From: Amylostereum areolatum
Lineage: Eukaryota; Basidiomycota; Agaricomycetes; Russulales; Stereaceae
Assembly (NCBI GenBank): GCA_012932865.1
Contig: SAXG01000097.1
Location: forward strand, 1 to 64,000
Direction: 5' to 3'
DNA: 64,000 nt
Shown here: positions 1 through 9,604 of the stretch, in pieces
How positions within the stretch are numbered: the stretch's first letter is position 1
How the letters are laid out: each line of letters begins with the position of its first letter
Translations under genes and position numbers: made by a program
The notes under the pieces: generated by a model
Told to the model about the DNA's origin: nothing
Database searches by the model: none
The model's input: the letters and a program-made list of their open reading frames with translations, nothing else

Positions 1-1319
1 TGCGTTGAACGATGATCAATATGCTTTTCAAGCGAAGCGAACGCGGAGCGGCCTGAGTTTAATGTCTTCGGCGCGGACAGGAACGGTGTGGCCTTTCGGC
101 CCGAGTGATGAACGATGACTTCTAACGAGGGAGGCGAAGCGGAACCAATAAAACAACTACGAAGGCGGTGCGATGGTGTAAAATATCTTGGCCAATACTT
201 TTTGATCCGTGGGTTGCTTCCGCTTTAGGCCTAAGACGCGAGGATACCGAGGCGGTGCTTGTGATGTAATCTTTAGTTTATTTCTAGAGCCAGCCTGCCA
301 GGGTCATTAGGACCCGATGGACGATCGATGCGAGGCGGTGCGAAGAATCCGGGGCGCCGTGTTATAGGATTGTTCAGAGATGTTTCGTTTCTAGAGGATG
401 TTCGCGTTACCCGAGTAACTCTCGAGAATACGTACTACCTCATGGTGCGCGCATGCTCATGTGGAACCGTCAAAGACGTTTCGCTTTCTTCTTCCGGCGC
501 GGTGCGATGCGACTTCCATGCTTCTAGCATGGGGAGGCGAAGGGGAACCAGGGGGACGAGGACCAGAGCTTTTGTTAAGCCTTTTCCGAGGACGGAACTG
601 GCCCGTATCGCGACAAAACTAGGCAATGGTGGATAAGTTTAAAACATTCTAGACCCGCTATGCGTGGTCTAGCCCGGTGTGCGGTCATTCCAGGACCTGA
701 ACGTCGTAGTTTTCGGTCATTGCGGACCCGTGCTTTTCTATGCGAAGCGAACGCAGGTGCCTTTGATAACGGAGGTGGTTCTCCGACCCGATGATTGCGA
801 TTCAGGTGAACATATACTCGCGTCAGCGCTCCTACAAAGGATCCGATGATTGCCTAACCCCGAAGGGCAGTGATCTCCATTCCACGCGGTGCGCGGTGAT
901 CAGCGACTACCATAAGTTTTACGTCCTTGGCGTGGACGCGGGGTAGTTTTACGTCATCTCGGACGTGAACTGTAGTTTAACGTCATGCCGGACGTGACGA
1001 TGCGAAGCAGAGTACAGTAGTCCGAGGCAAAGTGTTCGGAGTTGACCAATCCCCGAAGGGAAAGGCATCAAGGCCCAGGCGCTGGGAATTACCAGCTAAC
1101 CTGTTATAGACCCCTACCGCGCAGGCATAAGGCCACAGTGCTGCAACAGTTCGATAAGGCATTAGGGCATAGGGCCCATGCCAACTCGATGTACGGTGCG
1201 AAGTTCGACTTAGATCCGAGGGTGACCAGTACGTCGGTCGGCGCTCCCCAAAGGGATATGGCAAGCAAAGATAGTACGACGAAGCGACACGGTGAACGAT
1301 GAGGAGGATCTCGACCTTA
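1..1319. other. No gene recognised; repeat-derived DNA
   Basis: No reading frame here has recognisable family features. The text has recurring short strings such as GCGAAGCGAACGC and GGTGCGATG, for example near 31, 737 and 999, and several GGACGTGA-like segments between 700 and 1020. This looks like decayed repetitive sequence next to the LTR remnant that begins at 1320. I see no tRNA, promoter or intron signature that I would defend. Confidence 0.5.
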
Positions 1320-1805
1320 TGTCAGCAATGGTCTACCTGCGATGCAGGTTCAGGACGTCGCGACGAGGTACAAGGCGAGGGGAGACGAGGATAGGATCGA
1401 GGGGGGCGGGTGATAACGAAGGTGTGGACCTTCCCCTGCAGTACTTAGGGAGGATCCCCCAGGTAGCGGAGAATAGAAAAGGTCGAGATGACCCCTCCTC
1501 ATAGATTGGTGAGTCCTTATATACATGAGGATAAGGACCCAAACGAAGACAACAAAAGCCGGAGTAGGAGTGGGTCAGGACGGACTACGAAGTGGGACCA
1601 CGGAGTACGAAGTGGGTCACAACACGAGGCGAGGTAAGTATGACTCCAAGGTCTAGACCATGACCGAGGCAGCGCGAAGACCGGTATGCCGAAGGGCGGG
1701 CGCGATGCAAAGCGAGGCGAAGTCCGATGTGAGGTCTGATGGTAAACTACTATAAACTACAATAAATGTAGGTCCGATGTAACAATTTGGAGGCGTATTG
1801 GCCCA
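1320..1805 (-). repeat. LTR, inverted copy
   Basis: Read on the minus strand this matches the LTR at 2309-2798 almost throughout. It ends in TTGCTGACA at 1320 on the minus strand. The match holds up to ACGCCTCC at 1789-1796; beyond that the minus strand reads TGGGCCAAT where the other LTR has TGTCATGA. The copy therefore either has a different 5' terminus, still starting TG, or is truncated there. It carries the same imperfect 20-bp direct repeats around TACGAAGTGGG (about 1590-1630). Its opposite orientation relative to the next LTR shows rearrangement or nesting rather than a normal element. Confidence 0.8.
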
Positions 1806-2308
1806 TCCGCATCCTTGAGATGAGGACGTAGCCGACAGATTGGCTATTCTTCGCATCGTTTTCGGCCTTAAATTGGCCATCTTCGCATTGGTTTCGCCTT
1901 CGGGCAATTTTTTCGCAGACGGCGCCGCTTACACGCTCTGTACGCTCAATTCGTTCGCTTCTGTCGCGCGACTTTGCTACCGAAACTACCTAGTTTCGCA
2001 AAGTCGTTTTTGGTCGAAGGTACTAGAGGTAGTAAATGGAGCGAGCTCTTGGAGAGAGCTTGCACGGTATTCGGGATACCCTCGGAAGGGTAAAGGGTCG
2101 CAGGGCGATCGTAGGCTAGCGAGCCCCGACGAAGTGCTGAAGAGAGCCTCGCCCAAAGCAAGAGCGCAGCCGAGCGTCGAGGCGACGCGATCCAAGCGCC
2201 AGACCCTTTAGGTAAAAATGTCCCATTTTTTCGGTTTTTGGAACCGGCCTTACTTCGTTCATGTGTTTTGGCTGGTCATTGAGGACAATGAATGTGAAAA
2301 GGGGGTAA
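1806..2308 (+). mobile_element. Remnant of a Ty3-type element, 3' end of internal region
   Basis: This 0.5 kb segment lies between two LTRs of the same family. It ends in a purine-rich tract, GAAAAGGGGG followed by TAA, directly before the TG that opens the LTR at 2309. That is the arrangement of a polypurine tract and 3' LTR, so the segment is the last part of an internal region transcribed on the plus strand. An open frame from about 1840 to 2211 has no recognisable domain. Gag and pol are absent. The matching 5' LTR in direct orientation is not in the window. Confidence 0.6.
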
Positions 2309-2798
2309 TGTCATGAACGCCTCCAAATTATATACATCGGACCTACATTTATTGTAGTTTATAGTAGTTTACCATCGGACCTCACATTGGACTTCGCCTC
2401 GCTTTGCATCGCGTCCGGCCCTTCGGGCATACCGGTCTTCTCGGCTGCCTCGGTCATGGTCTAGACCTTGGAGTCATACTTACCTCGCCTCGTGTTGTGA
2501 CCCACTTCGTACTCCGTGGTACCCACTTCGTAGTCCGTCCTGACCCACTCCTACTCCGGCTTTGTTTGTCTTCGTTTGGGTCCTTATCCTCATGTATATA
2601 AGGACTCACCAATCTATGAGGAGGGGTCATCTCGACCTTTTCTATTCTCCGGCTACCTGGGGGATCCTCCCTAAGTACTGCAGGGGAAGGTCCACACCTT
2701 CGTTATCACCCGCCCCCTCGATCCTATCCTCGTCTCCCCTCGCCTTGTACCTCGTCGCGACGTCCTGAACCTGCATCGCAGGTAGACCGTTGCTGACA
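2309..2798 (+). repeat. LTR (3' LTR of the remnant element)
   Basis: The 490-bp repeat begins TGTCATGAAC after a polypurine tract and ends TTGCTGACA, so it has the TG...CA termini of an LTR. An inverted copy is at 1320-1805. It contains TATATAAGG near 2597, a possible TATA box. The sequence after it (from 2799) is unrelated to the element and is cut from a minus-strand coding fragment. Confidence 0.82.
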
Positions 2799-3050
2799 CG
2801 GGTCATGCGCTTTGTGGCGGCAGGGGCTGCAACAGAGCATAGTGGGACCCTAGTCGTCGCAGTCGCGGTGGTAGTCGTGGTCGTGGTGGCTCGAGTTTTG
2901 AGAACTACACCATTGAACTTCTTGACGGGAGCGGTGGGCGCGTCGTCCTTATCTTTCCCCTTGAGCTTCAACGCCTTGGATTTGTTGATGATGACCTCTC
3001 CGAAAGCAGAGCACTTGCGCTTTCCTGCAGGGCGCCGTTGGTAGAAGGGG
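2799..3050 (-). pseudogene. Lys/Thr-rich coding fragment truncated by LTR
   Basis: On the minus strand from about 3050 a frame reads through RRPAGKRKCSAFGEV, a Lys-rich stretch with KALKLKGKDKDD, then an (AT)-rich Thr/Ala tract, and runs directly into the LTR at 2798. Beyond 2798 the frame continues only in LTR sequence. I do not recognise the family. No start codon is evident upstream, so this may be an internal exon. The simplest reading is a gene fragment whose downstream part was removed by the LTR insertion and rearrangement. Confidence 0.35.
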
Positions 3051-5509
3051 GTTTAGTACGGAGAGCACTAGGGCGAGCATTGGTGTTTTCGTCCTTGTAG
3101 ACAGCTATTCGAGCATGTGTAACACGCCTCGTCTGAGGGTCAAAAAGTCAGTGAATGGAGATCGACGACGTCCATCGACCCGCCGTGGAAAGATGCTCAC
3201 AGGTATGTCGGACGCCTCAGAATGTGTATTTGAAGCCGTGAGTATGTTGCCTGCCAGTGTGTGCATTTTTCGCAACTAATCCGCCCGCCCTCAACATCTC
3301 CGCACGAAAAATGTATCCAACCGCGCGAACGTGCTGTGAACACGCGCGACATTGATTGAACAATGGCCTCTCGGGGGAAAGCGAAGGTGGCGGGGTGACT
3401 GGATGCAAATGGGTGAGTACAATCTATATCGATGCGCTCAATTGTCACTTACCAATTTCACCCTCGTCTTGACGGGGAGAACCTCACAACACGACGTTCA
3501 GCATCCTGTCGACGTCGCGAGCGCGGTAGTGGGCAGAGGTGCCCTCGCCTCCCCTGAACGCCCCCAATGGCGGGAAGATGTCCCGCATCCCGATCCGCGT
3601 CCTCTGCTCAATCACGGCACATGGCAGCAGTAAGGAAGATAGTGAGACGACCGAAGGCACGGCGGCTAGCGGGGTGAAGGTAAGTACTCGTCAAATTCGG
3701 TCATACTAACGTGGACTGACCTTTTGTCTATTTATCGACCCTTCTCTTCGAGTACGTCCTTCGCGCACCAACGGCTCCCCCGCCCCTATGTGACCAAGGT
3801 CGTCCACCCGTGCGGCAGCCGCGGAGACTGCGTCTGTCGCGTTCTCATGTGAAGGTGAACGCAACATGATTGCCCTTCGAACAGACGTGAACGCAGTAAG
3901 CGATCCTCCTTTTGAATGCAGAAAAAAGACACTGACCGCCGTGCAGACGTGCCTGGGCCCTCATACATTGCCACGTCCACACGCACCAAGGCCCACCCTG
4001 GGCGGAAGGGTTTTGCTTGCCACCGCCACGGTCCACCTCAATCTTCGAAGAGAAGGGACACAGAACTGAACAGGGTAGATCAGCCTCGAGGGGAAGGGGT
4101 TAGGATACGAAGGGAGCATACTCGACGAGTCGTAGAGGTGATGGCGAGGGTTATGAGCGGTGGGATAACACTTGGGCAAACGTGAGTATGAGCTACCCTG
4201 AGCTACCCCATTCTGAAAGAAAATGCTCACCTATGAGGATGCAGCCTGCGCGATTGCGGCGCGCTCCCCCTCCCCCGCCTCCACCTCACGTCAAGGCGAA
4301 CGTCAATCTCGTCATCGTTTGCCGTTGGGGTTGCTCATCGCGGGGTCGGAGCCTTGAGCTTTCGGGGTATGTTGGGCCCATAAATTGTGTTCGCAGCACG
4401 CACTTTGCGCGCGGACGAGACGGCGGGACGTGTTCTGGCGAGTTTGTGTTCGGCGAGCACTTCCAACCTGCTACGAACGAGATTGACCCGTCTTCGAGTT
4501 TGAATATATACTCTTTGATCCCCATCTGCCCAGGTCCGAGTCGTCAGTCTCTCTTCTCGCAACTGACCAGAGAGTAACACACCTTGAACCCGGTCCTCCT
4601 CGTGAGCCTTCTCGTCCACAAGCACTGTACCCCTGTGCATCACCTCCAACACCATGTCCAGTACGCACAGGTCAAGGTGTCAATCTGCCAAATGATAGCA
4701 AATTGACAACCATTCTCGTGCTCTCAAGGCTACAAATTGCGGTTGATCCAGGTTATTTCACACTGAGAAACCCCGCACATTTGTACCCTCGAGAGCGTGA
4801 GGAGGAGGGAGGACAGAGGGAAACTAAAGGAGGGGACGACGAGCGGAACGGAATAACAAGTGACAAGGGCGTCGCGGAATTGGAAGCATATTCCATTCGG
4901 ATCTGATTGGCTGGTGAACGCGTCGACACGACGAGCATGCACGTCGGCCCTCAAGTTCGTGGATTGCAGAACTACTGGAATGGATCATACGCACATGCGA
5001 TAAGTTGTACCCCAGAGCTTGTATTATAAAAGTGTAAAGGAAACAGTATCGCGATCGTAACCCAATGCGCAGACACGAGCGAAAACCGCACCGGCACGCC
5101 CCCGTAAGATTCCTGAGCTCCCAAACCATGAGCTTCAAACGCCACCTTCTGTAGCGCATCCTTCACATTGACGGTGTCCCTCTCAACCGACACCGAGTCC
5201 GAACCGTCCGCATTTGCGTGCGCAGAGAGCAGTGGCACGCCCATACACTCCGCCTCCGCGTGAAGGTCCCATACATGTCTTCGCCGTCCATTCGGTCGAG
5301 GATGCCGAGTGGGAAGGCGAGGTAGAACATGGAAATTAGGTGGAACGATATAGAGAAGGCTGTGGGGTGGGGTGGGGGTGGGGGGTTCAGGCAGTTAGTC
5401 TGGGATGGGGAGACGGCACAGAGAGAAGGCGCACCGACAAAGAAAGACAGATGATACCAACTGAAACAAGGCACACGGCGCACTTGTGTCCAGCCTCACT
5501 GTCGGGATA
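3051..5509. other. No confident gene (2.46 kb)
   Basis: Several intron-like signals occur on the plus strand, for example AAGGTAAGTAC at about 3679 followed by a CATACTAACG branch-like motif. The flanking frames are short: about 3592-3679 starts with a Met and is Ser/Thr-rich. Minus-strand frames at 4972-5244 and 5163-5480 are open but show no family signature. No TET/JBP motif is visible here, unlike the equivalent position beside KDZ copy 2. I would treat the interval as intergenic or degenerate. Confidence 0.4.
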
Positions 5510-6907
5510 TTATAGGCCAAAATAATGAAGAGGAACGTCATAGGGATGAGCTCCGCTTGCTTCAAGATCTTTGATGATCGCACGGTTTCGTAGCTTGATC
5601 ATCTCGTCCAAAAAGAAATCAAAACGCTCCTTCCGCATCTCGCGCACTATTGCCTGGTAGCCACCGAACCACGCATTCGTCATCTCCGCTGCAGATGAGT
5701 TGAAGCGCCAGTGGCCGTTCTCCACCAAGTCTGGAAACATGGCCGGGTTGCAATACTGACCGCAGAAGTCATCAGACTCTTTATGCTTGGTCTTCATGTG
5801 AAAGACATCCACAGGAAGTGCGCACTTGTCAAAGTAATCATCACGCACAGATTGAAGGTGCTTCAGAAGACTGCACGCATTGTCGTAGAAGATGCAACGA
5901 GGAAGGGAAGCAGGCGTCGGGAAAACCACGCGCAGAAACATCTGCAAATGAGATTCAGCGGGACGACTCGGAGTTGGTAGTTAAGGATGATACAACTTAC
6001 CCGAGCACCATTAATGGCCTCCGACCCAAAGAAAGTGGCGCGGGCAAGCATGACACCGCAAGTAGCAACGCAAAGCTGCTCATTGTGCGTGCAGCGTCGA
6101 CCGAAACGTGCGCGAGGTTTGGAATTGCCGGAATCAGGCTTCGTTGGGCATCCGCCGCCACCATCCTCATCAACTTCCCCATCCTCGTCGACCTGTAGCA
6201 GCTCCTCCGTAGAGTTCTCGCCCTCATCCTCCACACGGACAAGCTTGAGACGCTGGAGACGTCGCTGAAGCTGAAAAAGAGCGGAATGCCCGGCCACATC
6301 TTCGAGTTTACGATGGGACGGCTCGGTGCACGTACAAAACCCGGGGTTGGCGGATATGTCACAGCCATCGACAGCGCAAAGTCCATCCATGTCAGAATGG
6401 TCATTGCAGAACCGTGCCCTTTGGCTCGGGAGATCACCCTGGCAATCATGAACTTGACAGCAGGGCCGGCCAACCGTGACGCCGTCCATCACCACAGCAC
6501 GGATGAAAGCTACAAGGGTATGATATCAGCAAATAAGTCATGCAGAGGAAATTGCACGGACGTACATAGCTGTCCGTCGTCCTCTTTTGTAGCGCAGCAT
6601 CGGTCGCATACGTGACTCCAGTGTTCGCGACCCGGGCCTACCATGGCCTTGTTCCGCTCCTGTAGAGCAGGATTCAAGCGCTCAGCTTGATCGCCTTTAT
6701 TCTCCAGCACCAACAGATGCCCACGCTCATCATACTCCCGAAGTAAGGCGTAGAGGAAAAATGTGTCCCAAACAAGAACGGGCGTGAGAGTCGTGGCAAT
6801 TGACCATTCTGGGGGAAAGCGGCTTGCAGAATGCTCGTGGATGACATGTGACAAGTCTTGAGGATCGGGAGGGCGTCCTTGCCGAATGTGCACGCAACGC
6901 GGGTCGA
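5510..6907 (-). pseudogene. KDZ transposase copy 1, 3' half (CxC6 and catalytic core)
   Basis: This is the 3' part of a KDZ-type DNA transposase gene; the rest lies at 17132-17560 beyond the inserted retrotransposon. Three exons are visible: about 6907-6563, 6508-5999 and 5945-5510, with introns starting GTACGTCC and GTAAGTTG. The protein shows VVMDGVTVGRP (first catalytic Asp), then a CxC6-like cysteine cluster (CC, HDC, FC, CAVDGCD, CTC), then FYDNACSL (second Asp), DVFHMKTKHK, NPAMFPDL and SSAAEMTN (catalytic Glu). Copy 2 at 45460-47662 aligns throughout. Compared with copy 2 the core of the CxC5 cluster is missing: the frame passes from LDPRC to HEHSASRFPPEW. Together with the insertion and the lesions in the 5' part, this copy is dead. 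Confidence 0.85.
6903..6907 (+). repeat. Target-site duplication GTCGA (left)
   Basis: GTCGA immediately precedes the TG of the 5' LTR at 6908, and the same five bases follow the CA end of the 3' LTR at 17132-17136. A 5-bp duplication is usual for Ty3/gypsy integrases. Removing the element and one GTCGA restores a continuous codon run (Thr-Cys-Leu-Asp-Pro-Arg-Cys) of the KDZ gene on the minus strand. Confidence 0.95.
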
Positions 6908-7444
6908 TGTTACAACTTGTCCAAGGTACTTCATTTTCCATTGCCTTATTAGGAAGGACGTCGCTAAACGACGGATTACGACTGTGCCCCAGTTCGTAAC
7001 CGTCTCAACGACGCGACGACGACAGTGCCACAGATCGTCACCGTCCCGACGACAGTGCCACAGATCGTCACCGTCTCAACGGCATAGCCGCGACGGTGCC
7101 ACAGTCTCATCCCCGTAGATACTTGATGCGACCGTCGCTCAATGTACATATATTTACTCGACCTCCTTTCTTATAAAAGGAGGCTCATCGAACGAGCCAT
7201 TCCTCAGCTCGTTCTCTTTGTAAATACAGGACTGTTCTAACTAAAGAACCTCCTCTTAAGTCTACTAAAGAGAATCCAAACTAAAGTCGAAAGCTCGCCT
7301 AAGTATTCCGTGAATACTTACTGCTTCACTTATCGACTCTAACCTTCGCGCAACCGAGACGTCTGGATCACCTGATCCCACCTCTCACACGTAAGAGTAC
7401 TGTAGCCTGAGCCGCTTGTCACGTGATAAGGACCGTCCTTAACA
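6908..7444 (+). repeat. 5' LTR
   Basis: 537 bp, TGTTACAACTTG...CCGTCCTTAACA. U3 contains direct repeats of a 23-bp unit built on GTGCCACAGATCGTCACCGTC (two copies and a partial third, about 7022-7105), which could be activator sites. A TATA box lies at 7172. The predicted RNA start is near 7206. Compared with the 3' LTR it has seven extra short segments totalling 8 nt and essentially no base substitutions. Confidence 0.95.
7172..7178 (+). promoter_or_regulatory. TATA box of the retrotransposon
   Basis: TATAAAA in the LTR, about 34 nt before A7206. The spacing predicts transcription starting at or just before AGCTCGTTCT, the sequence that is complementary to the primer-binding site, so the two observations support each other. 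The 3' LTR has the same box at 16861. Confidence 0.75.
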
Positions 7445-7446
7445 CT

Positions 7447-7456
7447 AGAACGAGCT
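7447..7456 (+). other. Primer-binding site, Tf1-like self-priming
   Basis: AGAACGAGCT lies 2 nt after the 5' LTR and is the exact reverse complement of AGCTCGTTCT at 7206-7215, the predicted 5' end of the transcript. There is no TGG-type tRNA complement at the LTR edge. This is the geometry of self-priming in Tf1 and the related Tf1/sushi chromoviruses, where the RNA 5' end folds back, is cleaved and primes minus-strand DNA. The 10-nt match is seen directly; cleavage and priming are inferred from the family. Confidence 0.75.
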
Positions 7457-7481
7457 CTCCTCTACACTAGCTCACCCTACA

Positions 7482-7502
7482 GTTTGGCGCAGAGCGTCAA
7501 AC
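7482..7502 (+). other. Perfect hairpin in leader RNA
   Basis: GTTTGGCGC, loop AGA, then GCGTCAAAC: nine pairs including one G-U. It lies 26 nt after the primer-binding site and inside the ATG-free open frame. A strong stem here could help dimerisation or packaging of genomic RNA, shape the self-priming fold, or affect translation starts. Function is inference; the base pairing is explicit. Confidence 0.6.
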
Positions 7503-8246
7503 GAAACACCCACCACGGAGTCAGCGGAACAACCCGCTGAAAAAAGACCATCAGATTTTGAGATCCCTCAACTCCAATCAAACTGCAGTCGAGACTTCCC
7601 TAACGGAAACGAAGATCATCGCTGGACATTTGACCCCTATCATCTCCTTTTTTACTACGACGGAGCCCTCGTCGCGAAAGAAAGCAAAGGGACATACGCA
7701 TACCAGTGGAACCCGCCCATATACAGATACAACCTTCCCCCAGCAGCAGAATACTTCAAAGATAGATCCAAAAGAGAAAAGGAAGACGGAAGCTACGACA
7801 ATTCACATTGGAAGCGCCCAGATTATTCAAGACCTCATATCGGGCCCCTCTCATCAGAAGAACTCTGGAAACACCCGGACGCACAGAAAGTCGAAGAGAA
7901 ACCTTACACCGGGAATATTAAGGACTACTGGGAATTTGATCCCGATACCGACACAGCCGACACGACAACCGAACCACAGAACCCTCGAACCGAACTCCAG
8001 CATCCTCAAGAACCCGCAACAGCCGCACCACCTCCAGAGGAAACCGCGCCAGAACCTAAGAGAACTATATCAAACCCCCAAATTAAGTCCGATCCCGGAG
8101 GAAGTCGAGAAAGCAGCCCATCGAGCGCAGCAGAAACGGAAGAACATACAGAGAACCCAACAAGATCCCCATCACCTGACGACATCTTCGGAACCACAAG
8201 AGGAAGAAAAGGAAATCTATTCGGAAAACCCGAAGACATCGCATCA

Positions 8247-9566
8247 ATGGGAGACACCGCCACCTCGATACCCAACCCCGCCACCGCACTTGGCAATGTC
8301 CCCCCTGGAGAGACTAATGTACCGCGCCAGACGCCTGCAACTCCAACACCAGCCGATCCCGCAAAACCGAGACATGAGACTCGATTCTCCCTAGGACTTG
8401 GCACGACCGACCCAATAGGATGGAGAACGCTATCGCCACCATCACCATCATTCTCCAACCAATCAATAGATAACAAAAAGGGAAAAGAAGTCAGAAACTA
8501 CGTCTTCGGAAGAGGAGCAACCGCGGATCTTCCGAAAGAATCGAAGCACCCACCAGGGAATTCCCCACCAGGAGGAACAGGCACAATCGGATCAAAACCC
8601 GATGATAAGGACAAAGGATTCAAACTAAACGCACTGGGAGTATACGACGGAAGAGATCGAGCGAAAGCAGCAAAGTTCATAGAACAATGCGTACTTCGCT
8701 TCATAGCCTTTCCCAATGCGTATGCAGCCAACATGCGTAAGATAACCTTTGTACTCTCGCATCTCACCGATGGACCAGCCCTCCACTGGGCATCCCTCTT
8801 AATAAGTAAGATCGATAAGATACGAAATCGTGGTCTAGATCCAGAAGTATACCTCTCATGGACGGCATTCCGCGACTACTTCTTGGAGACCTTCGGAGAA
8901 ATAGACCCAGGAAGAGACGCTAGATTCAATATACAGCGCCTAGAACAAGGGACTATGGAAACCAAAGATTATATTACAATCTTCAGGGACTACGCCATGG
9001 AAGCAGGCTACGATCATAAGGCACTGATCGACCAATTCAAGAGAGGACTGCGCAATGATATCGTGGTTGAGATCCTCAAGAGAGACCACATCTCGAACGA
9101 TATTGATGAATGGTACGAACTCGCATTACGCATTGACAATAACTGGAGAGAAGCGCAAGCATTCCAACGACATTATACGAGACCAATGAACCCGACGAGT
9201 GATCTCACCCTCCTATACAAGAAACCACAGGCGTACGTTCCATTCCGAAGAGGAAACGGAAACAAAGGAAACGTTACCACCGCCAGGGCCGCTCAGACCG
9301 GAAACAACGGCCGAAACTTCAGACGCCTTACCCCGCAAGAACGTACCGAACTCCAGAAATCAGGATCATGCTTCTATTGCCGGAAGCCAGGACACATCTC
9401 CAGGAACTGCCCAGAGAAACGTACCCAAACAACGATCAATGCACGAACAGCGAATCTAACAGAGGAAGAATCCCCGATTGATCAGATCACCAAGCTTGTG
9501 AACAAGATGGACAGTGAAATGTTTGCACGCACTGCCAACATTTTCAAGAACAATCAGGATTTTTAA
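8247..9566 (+). CDS. gag: Gag polyprotein (capsid and zinc knuckle)
   Basis: A 439-residue Gag from the first ATG of the predicted transcript (context CAATGG). After a disordered N-terminus, residues about 130-300 form the retrotransposon Gag/capsid domain: KAAKFIEQCVLRFIAFP, ALHWASLL, W..FRDYFLETFGEIDP and the F.RGLR helix typical of the family. A CCHC zinc knuckle, CFYCRKPGHISRNC, is near residue 375-388 and would bind genomic RNA. The frame is open upstream to 7449 without any Met, so a longer form is possible. Gag ends at TAA 9564-9566 in the run ATTTTTAAAC, overlapping the open pol frame by about 48 nt. Confidence 0.95.
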   Translation: MGDTATSIPNPATALGNVPPGETNVPRQTPATPTPADPAKPRHETRFSLGLGTTDPIGWRTLSPPSPSFSNQSIDNKKGKEVRNYVFGRGATADLPKESKHPPGNSPPGGTGTIGSKPDDKDKGFKLNALGVYDGRDRAKAAKFIEQCVLRFIAFPNAYAANMRKITFVLSHLTDGPALHWASLLISKIDKIRNRGLDPEVYLSWTAFRDYFLETFGEIDPGRDARFNIQRLEQGTMETKDYITIFRDYAMEAGYDHKALIDQFKRGLRNDIVVEILKRDHISNDIDEWYELALRIDNNWREAQAFQRHYTRPMNPTSDLTLLYKKPQAYVPFRRGNGNKGNVTTARAAQTGNNGRNFRRLTPQERTELQKSGSCFYCRKPGHISRNCPEKRTQTTINARTANLTEEESPIDQITKLVNKMDSEMFARTANIFKNNQDF

Positions 9567-9568
9567 AC
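9560..9568 (+). promoter_or_regulatory. Possible -1 frameshift site at gag stop
   Basis: The last gag codons are GAT TTT TAA, embedded in GGATTTTTAAACC. The pol frame is -1 relative to gag and is open from 9518. A ribosome pausing at TAA with TTT in the P site could slip back one base on the T run and read TTA AAC in the pol frame. The canonical heptamer TTTAAAC is present but is not in register for a gag-frame tandem slip. The alternative is termination and re-initiation at ATG 9605, 38 nt downstream. Confidence 0.4.
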
Positions 9569-9604
9569 CGTCCTTCAAACGCGGTTGTTGAAAGGACACA
9601 GACA

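Larger units (their letters stand above)
7206..8246 (+). other. ATG-free leader with open gag-frame extension
   Basis: From the predicted RNA start to the gag ATG at 8247 there is no ATG in any frame over about 1,040 nt. From 7449 (after TAG 7446-7448) to 8246 the gag frame is nevertheless open for 266 codons. It encodes a plausible polar protein: DHRWTFDPYHLLFYYDGALV, YAYQWNPP, then a Pro/Glu/Ser-rich section continuous with gag. A non-AUG start would be needed; ACG at 7515 in the context ACCACGG is a candidate. If used, leaky scanning would then give the shorter Gag from 8247. Alternatively the frame is untranslated and ATGs are excluded to protect scanning. Confidence 0.5.

Noticed and set aside
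3051..5509. A second TET/JBP gene beside KDZ copy 1
   Set aside because: I looked for the TPHTDH, IEFPP and VHSN motifs in all plus-strand frames and found none.
7558..8394. 278-codon Thr/His/Pro-rich open frame overlapping the leader and gag start
   Set aside because: It begins at a TTG, is in a different frame from gag, and its composition is what the gag-frame sequence gives when shifted by one base.
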